This document shows, piece after piece, positions 16,963 to 25,383 of a stretch of DNA of 64,000 nucleotides (position 1 is the first letter of the stretch; each line of letters opens with the position of its first letter). The stretch is from an uncultured Algibacter sp. (lineage in GTDB: Bacteria > Bacteroidota > Bacteroidia > Flavobacteriales > Flavobacteriaceae). A program made the position numbers and the translations under genes. The DNA lies in NCBI GenBank assembly GCA_937958265.1, contig CALGNX010000003.1:149802-213801 (forward strand). Reading direction: 5' to 3'. The notes below the pieces were generated by a model. It made no database searches. It had not been told where the DNA came from and saw nothing but the letters and a program-made list of their open reading frames with translations.

Positions 16963-19224
16963 TTACTCTTTTACCTTCTGTTTAAACTTATCAAAGCTAT
17001 TGGTATCTTCCATTTTAGGCCACGTGTTATTTGATGTATCTACGTCTGCTGTTTCAAGATCTGGATCTACTATAAAACCTGTAATTGCCTTATTTGTTTT
17101 AAAAACCTTACTTACCTCAGCATCATTATAGCGCCAAATTTCTGCAGGGTACATTTTTCTTTCGGTAGTGCCATCTTCATAAAGAATTTTTAATATAATT
17201 GGCATAACCAAACCTCCTGGCTTTTCAAAAGTAACCTCGTAAAAATACTTAGGAACTGCCTTTAAATTTTCTTTTTCCTTTTTTGGCAAACTGTCTAGAT
17301 AATCTGTTAAAAACTTAAAATCTGAAATACTTTTAGCATCTTTAGGTATGTTATTATTCTGAACTTGTGCATAATAAATAAGTTTCCCTTCAAAATCTGC
17401 TAAATTCATGTTATATTTCTTGGCAGCCTCTTTGGACTCCTTTGTAGGTTTATCCGTTAAATAAAATTGCTTAACATTTTTAATACCTATATCTGTATAA
17501 TCGGTGGTATAAAACCAACCTCTCCAAAACCAATCTAAATCCATGGCAGAGGCATCTTCCATAGTTCTAAAAAAATCTGCAGGCGTTGGGTGCTTAAACA
17601 TCCAACGCTGGGAGTAGGTTCTAAAGGCGTAATCGAATAACTCGGGTCCCATAATGGTTTGCCTAAGCATATACAATCCAGCTGCTGGTTTTGTATAAGC
17701 GTTAGGTCCAAACTGATATACATAATCGCCATGCGACATAATAGGTGATATATAACTTTGGTCGCCACCCATGTAAGGCACAATATCCTTTGGAAGGTTT
17801 CCTGTAATAAAATCGGGATCGTAATCTAGCTCTGCTAAAGTTTCTACAAAAGAATTTAAACCTTCGTCCATCCATGTCCATTGGCGTTCATCGCTATTTA
17901 CAATCATAGGAAAAAAGTTGTGCCCAACTTCGTGTGTTATCACTCCTATCATCCCTCGCTTTGTGCGTTCAGAATAAGTGCCATCTGGGTCTGGACGACC
18001 ATAATTAAAGCATATCATAGGGTATTCCATTCCTTGCCTTTCAGAGTGTACAGATATAGCTTTACTGTACGGGTAATCAAAAGTAAGTTTCGAGTATTCT
18101 TCTAATGTATTCGCTACAACTCTAGTAGAGTGCTCTTCCCATAACGGATTACCTTCTTTAGGGTATAAAGAAATTGCCATAACAGGTCGGCCATTAATAT
18201 TTACGGCCATAGCGTCCCATATGTATTTTCTTGACGATGCGAATGCGTAATCTCGAACCTTATCGGCCTTAAAATGCCATGTTTTTTCTTCTTTACTCTT
18301 TGTTTTTCCTGCCAAAACAGATTCTTCTTCTGTAACAATAAAAACAGGATCTTTAAATGATTTTTCTGCTAATTTTAATCGGCTTTGTTGTTTTTTAGAT
18401 AATACATCTTTAGGGTTTTGCAACTCTCCTGTAGCCTCTAAAATATGATCTGCTGGAACTGTAATTTTCACATCAAAATCTCCAAATTCCAAAGCAAATT
18501 CACTACGACCCCAAAACTGCATATTCTGCCAACCTTCCACATTATCGTAAACACATAATCTTGGATAAAACTGTGCAATGGTATAATTGTTATTTCCATC
18601 AGGAAAAGTTTCTAAACCAGAACGACCACCATCAATATTAATATCGTTAATATTATAATGCCATTTTATAGCAAACTTAAAAACATCTCCTGGTGCCAAA
18701 GGTTTTGGTAAATTAATACGCATCATGGTTCTATTAATAGAGTGTGATAATGCTGTACCATTTTCATTTTTCACATAATCAATATTAAAACCACCATCAA
18801 AACGCTCTTTCATGTTGTTTTTAGTAAACATAGCTGGGCCGTTAAAAGGCATATTAAAACGTTCAGACTTGGCATCTGGTGTTTTAGAATCCTTAGCACG
18901 CATATTTTGATCCAGCTGAACCCATAAGTATTCTAAATAGTCACGAGAATTGTTGTGATAAACAATTTTCTCATCACCAAAAATCTGATTTTTATCTTCA
19001 TCCAAACGAATGTTCATGGTGTAATCCACTTGCTGTTGCGTGTAAGCGTGCCCAGGAGCTCCAGAAGCAGTACGAGTTTCATTAGGTGTTGCCAGAACAT
19101 CCTTTAGCTGTCGAAATTTATTTTGATCTGTATGACCTTGCTTATTTCTTTGAGTTTGTTGTTGCGCAAAAGTGGTTGTAAAACCAAGTAAGAGCAATAA
19201 AAACAATTGAGGGTATTTTTTCAT
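16963..19224 (-). CDS. Secreted M1-family zinc metallopeptidase
   Basis: The 753-residue protein has a signal peptide (ending TFAQ). It continues with an N-terminal beta-sandwich domain and a thermolysin-like catalytic domain. The aminopeptidase exopeptidase motif appears as RQGMEYPM. The zinc site is HEVGHN with the second ligand in WMDEGLNSF, giving the exact HExxH-x18-E spacing. It should cleave N-terminal residues from peptides outside the cytoplasm, probably in the periplasm or at the surface. No T9SS sorting domain is seen at the C terminus (KFKQKVKE). The upstream DUF6702 gene is a frequent neighbour of such peptidases in Flavobacteriia. Confidence 0.9.
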   Translation of the reverse strand: MKKYPQLFLLLLLGFTTTFAQQQTQRNKQGHTDQNKFRQLKDVLATPNETRTASGAPGHAYTQQQVDYTMNIRLDEDKNQIFGDEKIVYHNNSRDYLEYLWVQLDQNMRAKDSKTPDAKSERFNMPFNGPAMFTKNNMKERFDGGFNIDYVKNENGTALSHSINRTMMRINLPKPLAPGDVFKFAIKWHYNINDINIDGGRSGLETFPDGNNNYTIAQFYPRLCVYDNVEGWQNMQFWGRSEFALEFGDFDVKITVPADHILEATGELQNPKDVLSKKQQSRLKLAEKSFKDPVFIVTEEESVLAGKTKSKEEKTWHFKADKVRDYAFASSRKYIWDAMAVNINGRPVMAISLYPKEGNPLWEEHSTRVVANTLEEYSKLTFDYPYSKAISVHSERQGMEYPMICFNYGRPDPDGTYSERTKRGMIGVITHEVGHNFFPMIVNSDERQWTWMDEGLNSFVETLAELDYDPDFITGNLPKDIVPYMGGDQSYISPIMSHGDYVYQFGPNAYTKPAAGLYMLRQTIMGPELFDYAFRTYSQRWMFKHPTPADFFRTMEDASAMDLDWFWRGWFYTTDYTDIGIKNVKQFYLTDKPTKESKEAAKKYNMNLADFEGKLIYYAQVQNNNIPKDAKSISDFKFLTDYLDSLPKKEKENLKAVPKYFYEVTFEKPGGLVMPIILKILYEDGTTERKMYPAEIWRYNDAEVSKVFKTNKAITGFIVDPDLETADVDTSNNTWPKMEDTNSFDKFKQKVKE

Positions 19225-19295
19225 ATTATTCTGTTTCTATTAAATAAAAAGGGGTTTATAATGATTTTTGTTATCTAATTTTTATCAAAAGGTCT

Positions 19296-19303
19296 CAAAA
19301 GTA
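19296..19303 (-). promoter_or_regulatory. Putative -7 box for the M1 peptidase
   Basis: The minus strand reads TACTTTTG (TAnnTTTG), about 70 bases before the peptidase ATG and after the DUF6702 stop. This suggests the peptidase has its own promoter. Confidence 0.4.
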
Positions 19304-19333
19304 CAAAAATACGTATTGAATAATTGATCTTTT

Positions 19334-19837
19334 TTAATTAAATTGTAATAAAATTGCGGGTGCATCTTCGGTAAGAATAAGACTTTTATTTTTTAAGTAT
19401 ATTTTAGTCTTTACAATATTTTGTTGTTCGGTCTGTAAATCAAAAAAAACGTTATTAGTTATCTCAAAAGACTCAATATTGGTTACATTTTCAACCTCTA
19501 AATAACACCTCATAATATCGCCATCGTACTCCTTGCCGATATAATTAAAGACAACGGGCTTATTGTTTATAATAATTTTTATTTTGTCTTTTAAATAATT
19601 GTGTATGTAACCATTAATAGTTTCTGGCTCATTTTTTTCTGCAAGTATAATAGTCTTATTATGCTTCAATTTTAAGGCACTTTCAAAATCATCAATAAAT
19701 AATCTGGAGGTTATTTGAACAGCCCTATTTTGTTCTATATAATTAATTTGAGTAACACTAATATAGTATTTATGCAAGGTTGTAAATGCCAACGTAGGTA
19801 GCAACATCGCTAACACTAAAAATTTTAAAACTCTCAT
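19334..19837 (-). CDS. DUF6702 family exported protein
   Basis: The 167-residue protein has a signal peptide (residues 1-18). The mature domain begins HKYYISVTQINYIEQNRAVQ and reads as a small beta-rich domain. The pattern (HKYYIS, SRLFIDDFE, LKDKIKIIINNK) is that of DUF6702, found almost only in Bacteroidota. Function is not known. It lies between the carboxypeptidase-regulatory-like gene and the M1 peptidase, all on the minus strand, so it may assist the peptidase or share its compartment. Confidence 0.8.
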   Translation of the reverse strand: MRVLKFLVLAMLLPTLAFTTLHKYYISVTQINYIEQNRAVQITSRLFIDDFESALKLKHNKTIILAEKNEPETINGYIHNYLKDKIKIIINNKPVVFNYIGKEYDGDIMRCYLEVENVTNIESFEITNNVFFDLQTEQQNIVKTKIYLKNKSLILTEDAPAILLQFN

Positions 19838-19896
19838 TATATGATATTAAATATGGACAAATTTACTTATTTGCATTTCAAAAAGTATTCCTAGAG

Positions 19897-20661
19897 CTAT
19901 AATTTTTTATTACTTTTAAGGTTTAACTTGTAAAGCACAAGTCGCTCTTGCAAGTATTTCAATATTTCAATACCATTTTTTCCTTTACAACGTTCCATAA
20001 AATTAATATCTTCTTGGCAGAAATAGAAAAAATCTTTTCGTAATTTTTTATCCAATGGATGTTCTATAAAAAAATCTTCAATCAAATTATATTTAATTCG
20101 CCTTAGCAAATTATCTTTTTCCTCAAGCTTCAAATGGTTTTTTAATCTTTTTGTTTTTCCTGTAATAGCATTAATAATAGGGACTAAATGGCCACTGGTA
20201 GCCGCATAAAGTCTTCTTTCACTCTGTGTTGCTGGCTTTCCAGCATACCCAGGAATACCAACATCAAAAAAATTAATAGGTGCTTTACCTTCTATTTTGT
20301 TAATATCAGAAAGTAAATTACCCGTTAATAGCTTACCTATAAGAACTTCATCCAACTCAATAATTTTATCCTCTAGATTGATGCTTATAGTTTTAGCCAA
20401 AATATTATCGCGTGAAATAATTAGTAGGTGTAACTCATGCTGTATGGAAGAGACCGTTAGCGTATCATTCTGTTTTACAGGTATATTAAAACGCCCATTT
20501 TTATCTGTGACCGTAAACAGTTGTGATGACTTGTTTGTAACATGTATATTTTCAATATTTCCGTTACCAATAATTTCTCCAAGAATATTAACCGTTTGGC
20601 AATACCCACACTGTAAACCAAAATAAACAAAAAGCAGTACGAATAATCTAGTTTTTAACAT
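19897..20661 (-). CDS. Carboxypeptidase-regulatory-like domain protein
   Basis: The 254-residue protein has a signal peptide (ending GYCQ). An N-terminal CarboxypepD_reg-like beta-sandwich follows (about residues 24-110): NILGEIIGNGNIENIHVTN, then TDKNGRFNIPV and LDEVLIG. This is the same fold as the first domain of SusC/TonB receptors, but here there is no plug or barrel. The C-terminal 140 residues are charged, possibly helical, and unrecognised. It is a paralogue of the protein at 20962, with the same layout and the same LDEVxxxKGLxGN-type linker. Likely periplasmic; function unknown. Confidence 0.78.
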   Translation of the reverse strand: MLKTRLFVLLFVYFGLQCGYCQTVNILGEIIGNGNIENIHVTNKSSQLFTVTDKNGRFNIPVKQNDTLTVSSIQHELHLLIISRDNILAKTISINLEDKIIELDEVLIGKLLTGNLLSDINKIEGKAPINFFDVGIPGYAGKPATQSERRLYAATSGHLVPIINAITGKTKRLKNHLKLEEKDNLLRRIKYNLIEDFFIEHPLDKKLRKDFFYFCQEDINFMERCKGKNGIEILKYLQERLVLYKLNLKSNKKL

Positions 20662-20756
20662 TACGCTGTTTTAAGATATAAACATTTATACGAGGACATA
20701 AAGCAGAAATTCCAAAGCCATTGTTTAAAACCCCTTTAAAATTAAAAAAATCCTTA

Positions 20757-20782
20757 AATAATAATAATAATAATAATAATAA
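20757..20782. repeat. AAT trinucleotide microsatellite
   Basis: Eight uninterrupted AAT units plus two bases lie in the 300-base gap between two paralogous genes. The repeat is non-coding. Confidence 0.9.
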
Positions 20783-20837
20783 GCTTGTTGAGCGATTTAC
20801 TAAAAACCATAACCGCCCTAATAACATGTTACATAAA

Positions 20838-20896
20838 ATATCCTTTATCTTACACTACTAATAGCTTAACTATATGCAGAGTAAGATAAAGGATAT
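20838..20896. repeat. Perfect 16-base inverted repeat with 27-base spacer
   Basis: ATATCCTTTATCTTAC (20838-20853) and its exact reverse complement (20881-20896) flank 27 bases. No T-run follows directly. It lies 65 bases downstream of the stop at 20962 in that gene's direction, so a 3'-end hairpin or a protein-binding site is possible. Confidence 0.75.
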
Positions 20897-20961
20897 AATA
20901 TAAAAACTTAAATAAAAGAAACCTGTAATATAATGTTAAAAACTAGTAAATTACTAGATTA

Positions 20962-21756
20962 TCAAGACTTTAAAAACTCCACACTTTTAGTATTAAGAAG
21001 CTCTAGAAATTCTAGCTCCTTACCGTAGTTAAGCAAAGAAAAATCAAAATCGCCACTTTCAACAAATCGTATAAACTCTTCAACCCTATGCTCTGGTATC
21101 TTAAAGTTATCAACCAAAAACTCAGACCCAAAGTAATATTTAATAGCCTCAGTAGGCACATCAGGAATACCAGCTTTTTTCTTGTCCTTTACCTCAGCCC
21201 TAAATAAAGGTAATAGTAATTGATCTACTACATTAATAATATTTAAACCATTTACCATAGGTAAGTGCTGCCTATCTATAGCTATATTATCAACATCGGT
21301 TTTATTATCTGTTTCAAAATCATACTCACTACTATGTTTTACACCAAAATATAACGAACTTAATTGTGGCTCAAAAGGTTTGGTATTTTTAAGGTCTGTA
21401 TTTAAATTTCCGGATAAGCCCTTTGTAAATACAATAACCTCGTCTAGTTTATTAATTTCTTCAATTAAAAAGAGTTTCATTTTTCTAGTTTCCATAATAG
21501 CCTCATTAACCTTAAAACTAATATTTTGGTACTGCAAAGCACTTACTTCAATATTGTCGTTCAAGGCAACTTTTAGTTTAAAGTCGCCATTTTGGTCGGT
21601 TATTGATCCTGTATTGGTAGACGCATTAAAAATTGTAATACTAGAAATATCACTACCTTCCACTATAATTTTACCAGACACTTCAATTCTAGTAATGGTT
21701 TGCGAAGTTGCAGAAACCGATAACAAAAAAACCAACGCAAATAGATACCTTTTCAT
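20962..21756 (-). CDS. Carboxypeptidase-regulatory-like domain protein (paralogue)
   Basis: The 264-residue protein has a signal peptide ending near ATSQ. The CarboxypepD_reg-like domain follows: EVSGKIIVEGSDISSITIFN, TDQNGDFKLKVALND, LDEVIVFTKGLSGNL. After it comes an unrecognised C-terminal region with LPMVNGLNIINVVDQLLLPLF. It shares its layout with the neighbouring gene at 19897. Each has a TDxNGxF turn typical of this fold, and the pair probably arose by tandem duplication long ago. No TonB barrel is present. Function unknown; the periplasm is the likely location. Confidence 0.78.
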   Translation of the reverse strand: MKRYLFALVFLLSVSATSQTITRIEVSGKIIVEGSDISSITIFNASTNTGSITDQNGDFKLKVALNDNIEVSALQYQNISFKVNEAIMETRKMKLFLIEEINKLDEVIVFTKGLSGNLNTDLKNTKPFEPQLSSLYFGVKHSSEYDFETDNKTDVDNIAIDRQHLPMVNGLNIINVVDQLLLPLFRAEVKDKKKAGIPDVPTEAIKYYFGSEFLVDNFKIPEHRVEEFIRFVESGDFDFSLLNYGKELEFLELLNTKSVEFLKS

Positions 21757-21858
21757 ATTTTTTATTACAAATTACTACATAAATTTGCTAAAAAATAGTA
21801 ATACTCATCATTTTTTTTGATGCCAACAATTAGATAAACTTATAACCACTTACAATTT

Positions 21859-22566
21859 ATGCTTAACCTAATCATAGCTAGCACTTCCACAGTTTACGGG
21901 AGTGGCTATTTGGACTATTTATCCAACGAACTAAAGCAACATTTTAAAAACACAAGCACCATACTATTCATCCCCTATGCAAGCCCTGGAGGCATATCCT
22001 ACAATGCATACACAAAAATAGCCAAAACTGCTTTTGCTAAAATAAATAAAAACATAAAGGGCATACATGAGTACGATAATCCGGTAGCGGCTATAAAAAA
22101 TGCAGAAGGTATATTTATTGGTGGCGGAAACACTTTTGTATTAAGCAATCAACTACAAAAAAACAATCTTTTTAGCGCATTAAAAGAAAGCCTTAAAATG
22201 GGCACACCCTATTTAGGCACAAGCGCCGGGAGCAACATTTGTGGTCTTACTATAAAAACCACTAACGATATGCCCATTGTATACCCACCCAACTTTAATG
22301 CGCTAAGTTTAGTTCCATTTAATATTAACCCACACTACCTAGACCCAGACCCAAAAAGCAAACATAAAGGCGAAACCCGAGAAACCCGTATTACCGAATT
22401 TCATCAATACAACACACCACCTGTAGTAGGTTTACGAGAAGGCAGTTGGCTAGAAATAAACGAAAACTCTATTATACTAAGAGGACCACTAACTGCCAGA
22501 ATTTTCGAATACAACAAAACGCCGTACGAAGTTCAAACAGGTAAAGAACTAAATACATTAAAATAA
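21859..22566 (+). CDS. pepE: Dipeptidase E (S51 family)
   Basis: PepE hydrolyses Asp-X dipeptides in the cytoplasm. The 235-residue length matches. The nucleophile is Ser122 in LGTSAGSN, at the expected elbow. The oxyanion-side motif is FIGGGNTF, and NINPHYLDP has the likely catalytic His. The end of the protein (REGSWLEINENSIILRG) fits the family. It has no signal peptide. The gene is monocistronic, and repeat copy C begins only 9 bases after the stop. Confidence 0.93.
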   Translation: MLNLIIASTSTVYGSGYLDYLSNELKQHFKNTSTILFIPYASPGGISYNAYTKIAKTAFAKINKNIKGIHEYDNPVAAIKNAEGIFIGGGNTFVLSNQLQKNNLFSALKESLKMGTPYLGTSAGSNICGLTIKTTNDMPIVYPPNFNALSLVPFNINPHYLDPDPKSKHKGETRETRITEFHQYNTPPVVGLREGSWLEINENSIILRGPLTARIFEYNKTPYEVQTGKELNTLK

Positions 22567-22574
22567 AATAACTT

Positions 22575-22663
22575 GGGCGTGCCCCAAGGGTCGGGCTATA
22601 CGTTACAAGTCCGCGCACCTCCTAAAGTCGGGCTGTGGGCTTTTCACTACTATCCCTCACGCG
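22575..22663 (+). repeat. Dispersed structured repeat, copy C
   Basis: This 89-base element opens with GGGCGTGCCCCAAGGGTCGG, has GTCGGGCTGTGGGC in the second half and ends CTATCCCTCACGCG. Here the terminal pair is GCGTG/CACGC, a compensating change relative to copies A and B. It starts 9 bases after the pepE stop and should be part of the pepE transcript. Confidence 0.75.
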
Positions 22664-22976
22664 AGCACATAACCGGAGCAATAGATAAATAATTAAATCA
22701 ACCTTAACATAACGGTTGATTTAATTATTTAAGAAAAGCAAACCATAAATTTATGCCTTGAACAACACCAAATATGATTTAAAATTAGGCTAAAAAACTT
22801 GAATTATATCGTGCCCATATGATAAAGAAAATCAAAGCATAGCCTGAGCTACGGTTTTATTTTATTTTGAGATAGAGGTGCCGTAGAAACGCGTAATTAG
22901 CCTTCTTTATATTTTAATTGGTATAACAACAAGCAGTATGATTACCTATAATAATTTCTTATATAATGGCATAAAA
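22664..22976. other. Intergenic stretch between repeat copy C and tRNA terminator
   Basis: About 310 bases, AT-rich. A short pair of words, CAACCTTAACATAACGGTTG, can fold near 22700. No gene is supported. Confidence 0.4.
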
Positions 22977-23004
22977 AAAGCTCCAACTATAATAGTGGAG
23001 CTTT
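22977..23004 (-). terminator. Terminator downstream of tRNA-Gly
   Basis: AAAGCTCCA (22977-22985) pairs with TGGAGCTTT (22996-23004). On the minus strand a T-run follows. It starts 3 bases after the tRNA 3' end. Confidence 0.85.
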
Positions 23005-23007
23005 AAG

Positions 23008-23080
23008 AGCGAGAGACCAGGTTCGAACTGGCGACATTCAGCTTGGAAGGCTGACGCTCTACCAACTGAGCTACTCTCGC
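23008..23080 (-). tRNA. tRNA-Gly (anticodon TCC)
   Basis: A full cloverleaf is present on the minus strand: acceptor GCGAGAG/CTCTCGC, D stem GCTC/GAGC, anticodon stem TCAGC/GCTGA with loop CTTCCAA, and T loop TTCGAAC. The anticodon TCC (plus strand 23045-23047) reads GGA and other GGN codons. CCA is not encoded. A terminator follows directly. Confidence 0.97.
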
Positions 23081-23131
23081 CTTTTATTTCTGGTGCAAAT
23101 ATATGAACTGTTTCTAATTTTACAACATAAA

Positions 23132-23560
23132 TTACAACTTTTTTATAAAATGATACCCTAAAATTTTAAAGCCCTCATTAAAATAAAACTTATGAGACTG
23201 ATAATTAGAAACATATGTATTTAACTCCATAGTTTCAAAACCCTTATCAGAAACATATTCATAAATCCACTCAAAAAATCGCTTACCCAAACCCTGTCCC
23301 CTATAATTAGTATCAATAAAAACATGGTCTGGCTCTACACTTCTACCAGAATAATGTCTTGTACAGAACCATAGCCCACAAACACCAATAAGTATTTCTC
23401 CATCGTAAATAACAGCACATTCATAATTTTGAGTAACTATTTCAGAAAAACGCGCTTTTAAAACGGCTACCGAAATTTTATAGTCGTTTAACTGTTCCAC
23501 TAACGGTAGTATAAGATTTATATCAGACTTATTTAAAATTTTAAAGGTAATTTCCATCAA
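23132..23560 (-). CDS. GNAT-family N-acetyltransferase
   Basis: This 142-residue GNAT protein has the acetyl-CoA pyrophosphate-binding loop in NYRGQGLGKRFFEWI (Q/RxxGxG/A) after VEPDHVFIDT. The last strands are METMELNTYVSN- and FYFNEGFKIL-like, with a conserved YFNEGF near the end. The substrate is unknown; relatives acetylate amines, antibiotics or protein N termini. Single gene upstream of tRNA-Gly and divergent from the other GNAT gene at 23682. Confidence 0.88.
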   Translation of the reverse strand: MMEITFKILNKSDINLILPLVEQLNDYKISVAVLKARFSEIVTQNYECAVIYDGEILIGVCGLWFCTRHYSGRSVEPDHVFIDTNYRGQGLGKRFFEWIYEYVSDKGFETMELNTYVSNYQSHKFYFNEGFKILGYHFIKKL

Positions 23561-23681
23561 AAAAAATTTTTAGTAAAGGTAATAAATCCTAAAAAAACTT
23601 TAAGTTTGGTTTGTACAAAAAACTCAATTTATCAAAACTAAACAACCTAGCATAAAACAAATAAATGCCACTGAAACATAT

Positions 23682-24080
23682 TTGGTTAGGCAACCTATTT
23701 TAAGACCTGGATTACCCCTTACCTCCTGTGTTTTTACTGGGGATAACCTAAAAACGACTATACATTTAGGTATTCATGTTAATAACGAGCTAATTGGGGT
23801 CTGCTCCTTAGTTAAATCCAAAAATACACTCATAACGGAAAAACAGCAATATCAATTACGTGGTATGGCTATTTTAAAAGTACACCAAAACAAAGGTTTT
23901 GGCAAATTACTTTTAAATTACAGTGAAGTATTACTTAAAAAGCTAAACGTAAAATTAATTTGGTGTAATGCACGAGAAACAGCTATTACATTTTATAATA
24001 AGGCAGGGTACCAAGTTAAAGGAACACCATTTATCATAAAAAACATTGGCCTGCACTTTATGATGTGCAAAACTATTTAA
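23682..24080 (+). CDS. GNAT-family N-acetyltransferase with unclear start
   Basis: This GNAT protein has at least 132 residues, with LRGMAILKVHQNKGFGKLLL as acetyl-CoA loop (QxxGxG variant NKGFG) and LIWCNARETAITFYNKAGY as the C-terminal core. VRQPILRPGLPLTSCVF is typical of a family often labelled 'GNAT N-acetyltransferase'. The annotated start is a TTG at 23682, but the same frame upstream (23652-23681) encodes IKQINATETY, which looks like the conserved first strand. That frame runs from a stop at 23601 without any ATG, GTG or earlier TTG. So either an unusual start codon is used or the start has been lost. Confidence 0.75.
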   Translation: MVRQPILRPGLPLTSCVFTGDNLKTTIHLGIHVNNELIGVCSLVKSKNTLITEKQQYQLRGMAILKVHQNKGFGKLLLNYSEVLLKKLNVKLIWCNARETAITFYNKAGYQVKGTPFIIKNIGLHFMMCKTI

Positions 24081-24373
24081 ATAAGGTCTATTTTCCTGAA
24101 AGACTTGGTAGTCTTGCTTACTTTTTTGAATGCCTTATCTTAATACTTAAAATAAGAAATTTAATAATAGTATTATTTAATAGGACTTTATGCTCTTTAT
24201 AAATTAAAGCGACTTTGGTGTTCGCCCTCTATTTTTTTTAAGACCTACCGTTACGCAGATGTTCTATAATCGATAAAAATTCAATTCTATTTAACCTATA
24301 TTTTTTATGAGACCACACATTGATATTTACAGTAAGAATTTGATTTATTTAAAAACCTGAATTATAAAATTAA

Positions 24374-25360
24374 CTATTTACGCACTGCACCCTGTACACA
24401 AGGACAATTGCTTAAACCTTGTAAAAAGTTTAGGCCAATAGTTACTACATGAGTACCTGAATTAAAGGCAACCAACTCATTTGTGGTAACTTGATAAGCA
24501 TACCCAAAATAAAATATTGATTTTTGAAAACCAACCATAGGACCAACATTTAATGGCCTTAAAAATTGATCATTTAAAAAGCGATATGAAATACCCGCCC
24601 AAACGTAATCTTCGGCATTTCTATTAAATTTCCTAACCTTAAAATTCAAGTCTGTACTAGAGCGCTTATCACTACTAAATAATTGAAAAAATAATGAAGG
24701 TTCAAACTCTAAACCACTTTTCCTAGGACCTTGAAAAGTATGTCCAGAGTAGATTTGATAATTTAAAAGTAAATTAGGTTCAAATTGACGTACCGATTCA
24801 TCTACCTCTTTTTCTAAAATATTATTAACATTAAAACTAAAAAAACTAGATCCATACCTTAACAAAGCTCCAACATCAAAATTGTTATTTGTTGTACGCC
24901 TATCGTCTGTAACAAAAGGATCTATTATAGGATTTTCTGTATTGGTCTGAAAATTATCAATATCAATCCTAAAATTATTAATATTATAAGAAATACCAAG
25001 CGATAAATATAACTTGGAATAATAATCCAACGTTAAATGATGCGCAAAAGACACCTTTGCTCCTGTTTGAATTGTGTTTCCGTTTTTATCATTATATAAG
25101 GAAATACCAACCCCTGTACGATCTGCTATTCTAGCATCTGCAAAAATAGATTGGTTATCTGGTGCATTTTTAATACCTACCCATTGGGTTAAACCATTGG
25201 CTCTAATTTTTAAGTTATCTCCAATACCCGCATAAGTTGGTGAAACTACAAAACTATTATCTGCTAAATATTGAGTAAAAACAGGTAAATTCAGCTCTTG
25301 ACTAAAGCCACTAGAGAATACCGTTAAAAAAAAACTTATATATATATATCTTAATTGCAT
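24374..25360 (-). CDS. PorP/SprF family outer-membrane protein
   Basis: The 328-residue protein has a signal peptide (ending GFSQ) and the PorP/SprF signature: LPVFTQYLADNSFVVSPTYA, NGLTQWVGIKNAPDNQS and GISLYNDKNG. An outer-membrane beta-barrel follows, closing with FYFGYAYQVTTNEL and FNSGTHVVTIGL. In Flavobacterium johnsoniae, SprF is needed to export or anchor the giant adhesin SprB through the type IX secretion system. This gene begins 23 bases after the SprB-like gene, the same order as sprB-sprF, so it is very probably the partner of that adhesin. Confidence 0.92.
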   Translation of the reverse strand: MQLRYIYISFFLTVFSSGFSQELNLPVFTQYLADNSFVVSPTYAGIGDNLKIRANGLTQWVGIKNAPDNQSIFADARIADRTGVGISLYNDKNGNTIQTGAKVSFAHHLTLDYYSKLYLSLGISYNINNFRIDIDNFQTNTENPIIDPFVTDDRRTTNNNFDVGALLRYGSSFFSFNVNNILEKEVDESVRQFEPNLLLNYQIYSGHTFQGPRKSGLEFEPSLFFQLFSSDKRSSTDLNFKVRKFNRNAEDYVWAGISYRFLNDQFLRPLNVGPMVGFQKSIFYFGYAYQVTTNELVAFNSGTHVVTIGLNFLQGLSNCPCVQGAVRK

Positions 25361-25383
25361 AATCTTTTAATTTAGAATTTATA

